From positions 18,125,651-18,189,650 of the forward strand of contig OU452203.1 in NCBI GenBank assembly GCA_911728435.2: a stretch of DNA of 64,000 nucleotides, in the 5' to 3' direction. The DNA is from Apoderus coryli. Lineage: Eukaryota > Arthropoda > Insecta > Coleoptera > Attelabidae. The notes under the pieces were generated by a model, which worked only from the letters and a program-made list of their open reading frames with translations, was not told the origin of the DNA and did no database searches. Shown in pieces: positions 45,091-64,000 of this stretch (position 1 is the first letter of the stretch; each line of letters opens with the position of its first letter). The translations under genes were made by a program, and so were the position numbers.

Positions 45091-46937
45091 ATTTAATATT
45101 GGGGCAAAATTAAAATAGACAAAACATTAACCAAAAGTCAAATTAATATTTATATAGTTTCTATTTTATTTCTTGAATAATCTAGGAACAGAAAAAATGG
45201 ACATTAAGTAGGTAGTAGGTATTTAAACGAAAAATCACTTATTGTTAACTGTGAAATTCAATGTGGAGTTGCTTAATCATGACTTTGTACTAGATTCGAT
45301 AGCCCCTTCGATGACTCGCTTTCATTAGCCAACTGCTGATCAGCAGTCAAGTCAGAAAACTTGAGGATGCACTACTCCTGTTGGCGAAACGTCAATAACA
45401 ATTTATACAAAACAAGCGCTTAATAAACGAAGAAACTACAATTCTTTACTAAACAGCCAGGAAAGTCGTACAGAATTTATCAAAATCAATGATGATATCT
45501 AATGAAAGAAACAACTTCACAAAAATATCAGAAATTTCGTTTTTATGGACATTTTTAAATTTCAAGAAAGAGATACAAAACATTTTTCACTTTTTATAAT
45601 ACACCTGATATAAACACGCAACATTAACAAATTTACACTACCCCTTTGCTCCAAATCAATCAATTTTTGAAAAAACAAAACACATCCGATCGTCCTCGTG
45701 TATCCATGTCTAAGCCAGAACCCCTGTGCTTTCTCACTCTACTTTCTTTTATATGGCTATCCTGTATATTCTTACGGTGCTAAATTGTATTAAAAAATAT
45801 TATTATTATATTACTTCAATGGATTAAAGAAGGCAAAACTATTAATCAACATTTCTCTATCTTGAGCTTCATGATCAACAATGTGCCTACTTATTTTGCA
45901 TTTTATCTCAAGGTCAAATTTCAAATTTCCTTTAAAAGTACAAGAAGTCCCCGTCAAACTGGTGAAAGACAAAGTAGATCGCACCATGAAGAAGTTCACT
46001 TCCCGCACTGTTCCTACAGAACACAATGGACGATTCATATAGAGCATGCCATAATTTCGAATTATTTTATAGCCTCACCTAGTAGTACACATAAACCTAT
46101 TTACATTTCTTTTTTTGATATCATATAGAAAACGGCAAGATAAGTCGATACAAATTATTATCTCGAAAGTAGTTGGTTCTTGAAATTAAAACCTCCGGGA
46201 TAAAACCGGAAAAATCCTAGGAAAACCGTTCAATAAATACCTAAATAAACTAACCCTAAACCATTTAAAAACTGTACTTCTGGTAAATGGAGACAAATAT
46301 CATATTGCAACTAAGGAACGTGCGAACAAATATTACAAAACAATATTGTTAATACTTGAAAAACTTTGGTCGACTATTAAATCAAATGATTTTAGCTAAA
46401 CTTAAGATGTATAGTAATTTACTAATTCCCTTTACACAGTATGGATGTAGGTATGTATGTTTATATAAAACTTGTAAAGAAAACAGTGATTATTAAACCA
46501 AAATATTTGAGTTATCGACGGATATAATCCTTGTTAAAGGTAGATTTATTGTTAATAAACATCACTTTCATCTCTTTTTACTGATTTTGCTTTTAAAATA
46601 ATGTTAAAATTCCTTTCAATACCGATTAAAACTGTTACATGCTGCAATTTCTAACTACGTACTTGAAAATTTAAATATGCGATATAATTGTTCATTTCAA
46701 AAAAGGTGTTTTAATTCCATCTCCTCTTAAAAATTTAAAATAAACATGTATATGCAATTTCAAAAAACCTTTCTAAATAGCTGTCATGGATTTTCCTAAG
46801 ACGGGAGACCTGAATCGCTGCTTTTGTTTTTGAAGTATATTTTAAATAAATTATAAACCATTGTGGAACTATTAAAACAAGTCTACTCATTACCCATGTT
46901 TTGCATGACAAAACATCAATTAATGTAAGTTACTTAC
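45091..46937. other. Long spacer downstream of cassette F
   Basis: No family recognised. A 78-codon minus-strand frame at 45811-46047 has balanced codon use but matches nothing I know. The stretch 45340-45430 (CTGTTGGCGAAACGTC) looks like a dispersed repeat. Confidence 0.4.
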
Positions 46938-48309
46938 CAAAAGAATTCAACTTCAATTCGTCCTTATCCTCGATGTGTTCATTCGGGATACAAACCAACG
47001 CTGTAAATGTAGTCCTATTACCTTTACGTCCAATAAACGTGTCCAAACAATATTCATCCATAGTTCTATATTGTCCAAAATTAACATTATCGTAATTTGG
47101 TAAAAAGAGTCGTCCATCAATTTGTAGATAAAACTCATCAGCTTGGTTACGATCCGGGTCTAATTTTAATCGTCTAGAATCGGTTTTGCATATAAGATTT
47201 GCTGTCGTAACAAAAATTGTTGTACCATTACTGTTTGTAATATTCGGTATTACAGATTTGTTGTTATAAAATTGTGGTGAAAAATCTATATCATAATTTA
47301 GGATGCATCGCTTTTTGGCTAAGAAGTAGACCGCGTTTTCTGGACAACATTTTCGTACAAGCATAATATCTTCAGATATATTGATAGAATCTGGAAACAC
47401 AGAAAGTGTTTTCAAGAAATTAATTATAATAATATATAATTGATACTTGAAGATAAACAAATTTTAATTGTAAATAAAACGACGTCAGCTCGACAAAATA
47501 TTCGTACATTATGTTCAGATCATCTAAATTGTGTCAGATATGTTTCAAGACTAAAGGTCTCATCATTAGTGACATAGTTACAAAATATTTTCCATAAGTA
47601 TTCAAAATGTATTTATAAATTTAAACATGTATATAAACATTTTGTGTAAAATTTGTGATGTTACATTGTAACGACACCAATGTGAATTTTGAGAAAAATC
47701 TATTTTCAAAAATACTTATTTTTATGATCAATTAAAAGAAAAATATATCATAAAATTAGTCAACGGTTTGTTGGCTTTTATCGATGTTAAGCTAGAATTG
47801 ACACAGTTGAAATGGTAAGGATGTCATTGACAACTCTGTGATTACATTTAAATCAAAAAATATTTTTTCAATAAAATGGTAAGTTGAACGTTAAATTTAC
47901 ATATCAATAAAAAATGATCTAAAAACTGGGGTGTGTTTCCCAGACTTCAATGGAATTTTTGACCGGAATATTTTGTTTGTTTTAGCGTTAAGTTTGTTCG
48001 ATTGTTGACTTGCTAGTATTTTATTATTTTTAAAAATGATAATTTTATAATAATAATAATAATAGTACAATTTTATAATATAGTAGTTGTATCATCCAAG
48101 TTTTGAATACAAAATTTAATATGATTATAAATAATAATTATATTTTGAAGTACGTATTAGAAACTTTAAGACGACAAGGAAACATACTTACCGTTTTTAA
48201 CTACATCTAACTTGTAAAACATATAATTGTTTTCATTAATACTGTACGAAAATTGTATTACACAAATTAACACTATAATAATTAGGTCACTATTGAACAA
48301 TAAAAACAT
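46938..48309 (-). CDS. Methuselah-like ectodomain, cassette F (two exons)
   Basis: Exon 48309-48192 holds the ATG and a signal peptide (LIIIVLICVIQFSYS) and ends in phase 1 (AAC G|gtaag). Exon 47390-46938 follows a clear acceptor (gtttccag) and joins in frame. The ectodomain has IMLVRKCCPENAVYF, RTMDEYCLDTFIG and TALVCIPNE, and ends ..LNSFG with donor G|gtaagt in phase 1, as in the other five cassettes. With the shared 7TM exons the protein would be 491 residues. It alone among the six has the signal peptide on a separate exon. It is the most upstream cassette, about 29 kb from the 7TM exons, and only 1.4 kb from the 3' end of Prp8, which is on the same strand. Confidence 0.74.
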
Positions 48310-49615
48310 TTTGAACTGATTTTTTTATTGAATTTTAATAACAATCAAGAAGTAAAGGATGTAATTACACACGAGATATTTGTTAAATTTATTTTCAACA
48401 AATTAGCGATGATGATAATTTATTTAAAGCAGAATACGACACGCGTTTTGATAAAATAATAATTCGTGATACAACAAAGTGGTATCCTATTTTTATTTTA
48501 TTCTAAAGGTCTTCACAGAAATCATTAACATACTTTATTTTTTATTTATAGTTATTTGGTCAAGTGCTAGTTATTCTGTATTTTTCAAAAACAGATTGCT
48601 AAATACTTGGATCAACTCCGGCTACTAAAGGGCTAAAACGTAAATAATTAGTTAATTACTTTTCTGACTCTATAAAAAAGTATCAAAAAAAAAATCTAAT
48701 TGTATAATTGATATATGAAATATTTGTTGCTAAGTTTTGTTTCATATAAATTATGGGTATCTGAATGATATTTATTGCAGTTAAAGGTGTGTAGAAGAAT
48801 ATTATGAATATTAATGAGTTTAGTGGGAAAATATACCGGGTGAATAAAGCTGCGCTTAATACGGAATGTTTTTTTTTTTAAACTCTGGTTATTTCTTTTA
48901 AATAAATTTTTTGTTTTTGAATTGTATTTTACAGTCTGGTACCTCTTAAAACCCACTAAATTTCATTTGCATATCTCGACCAGTTACAGAGCAATGAATA
49001 AATCATCAGTTTTTAAGAAAAACTTTAACTCACTGTGGCTTGGTAACGAAGCATTTGCGGACATACGTTTATATAGGAAACTGTCATTATTTTTTCAAGC
49101 AGAATCACCAACTAGTGGGAGATATTTAAAAATGCACGGGTAAATTTCCTGGTAATCACAAAAGGAGCATCGGTTATGAAAAATCACCATAGCAACGCCG
49201 ATAATACAATTAAACCAAATTGACAGTTTAAATTATTTCGCTAATTTCGAAGGTTTCAATTCATATAATGAAAAACAGTGATAGTGAATATAGTCAATTT
49301 AACATTACGTTTCGAACCTTGTTTGGGTCCTCTTCGGATGTTGTAGTAATTTAATAAGTCATGAAAATGGTTATATTTGCATTTTCATTAATATTTTTTT
49401 GCCCCCGGTATGTCCAAATATAAAGAGGATTCAATCGGGCACGAAATTATTACTTTTTACATAATTATTAAATTGCTATAACATCTGAAGATGATGAAGC
49501 TTCGAAATGGAAATGTTCTCAATAAACTGTTTAAAAAAAATTAATTTGCTGCTGAATTGACCACTGGGAAAACTGGATTGTATAGTATTAATAAGAATAA
49601 GTAATTTTATAATTA
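48310..49615. other. Spacer between Prp8 and cassette F
   Basis: No gene. ACCGGGTGAATAAAGCTGC near 48836 looks like a DNA-transposon end without a clear partner. Confidence 0.4.
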
Positions 49616-49621
49616 TTTATT
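49616..49621 (-). terminator. Poly(A) signal of Prp8
   Basis: AATAAA on the minus strand about 80 bases after the Prp8 stop codon. Confidence 0.6.
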
Positions 49622-49702
49622 TGTAATGATAAAACTATCACAAAAAATAATAAGTGATTCCACAATATTATTTACAACTTATGTTTAAAGAAATCAAAAA
49701 CA

Positions 49703-64000
<14,298 letters not shown>

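Noticed and set aside
45811..46047. 78-codon minus-strand ORF with balanced codons
   Set aside because: I could not tie it to any family or to a neighbouring exon. It lacks the cysteines of the ectodomain cassettes and any TM segment.
48830..49145. Possible DNA transposon starting ACCGGGTGAATAAAG
   Set aside because: I could not find a convincing matching inverted end or target duplication.

Overview
The window is AT-rich, intron-containing animal DNA and looks like an insect. Support comes from two l(2)efl-type small heat-shock genes, an insect-type Methuselah-like receptor locus, and many Jockey-like LINEs and Tc1/mariner elements. The many short TEs starting CAGGGTG would suit a beetle, but that is only a guess. 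All exon models below are my own splice-site reading (GT..AG with phase bookkeeping); none is backed by transcripts.

Layout. 1-1.1 kb: 6-phosphogluconolactonase (minus strand, last exon outside the window). 1.6-4.9 kb: two divergent small heat-shock genes, with heat-shock elements at both promoters and a further cluster between them. 5.2-6.2 kb: a THAP zinc-finger exon between ~100-bp inverted arms. 6.75-10.2 kb: a complete 10-exon mitochondrial m-AAA protease gene (AFG3L2). 10.2-12.9 kb: no gene seen. 13.7-15.8 kb: a nearly pristine long-TIR DD41D transposon with an open transposase.

12.9-48.3 kb is the most unusual part. One complete Methuselah-like GPCR gene lies on the minus strand at 16.2-19.8 kb. 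Upstream of it are five more exons, or exon pairs, each encoding a signal peptide and a Methuselah-type cysteine-rich ectodomain and each ending in a phase-1 donor after a Gly codon (19.2, 21.5, 32.4, 39.1, 43.4 and 46.9/48.2 kb counting the first). I find only one intact set of 7TM exons for all six. Every ectodomain joins that set in frame by arithmetic. A second candidate 3'-terminal exon in the same phase lies at 12.9 kb. This suggests one receptor locus with swappable ectodomains on a common transmembrane core, or else a TE-shattered tandem array. The spaces between cassettes are full of decayed LINEs, mariners and a Harbinger fragment.

49.7-64 kb: Prp8, the central spliceosome protein, on the minus strand in 33 visible exons (2,343 codons; the N-terminus lies off the right edge). 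Its introns hold a sense-oriented LINE, an LTR with polypurine tract, a LINE RNase-H remnant and a ~106-bp repeat present twice.
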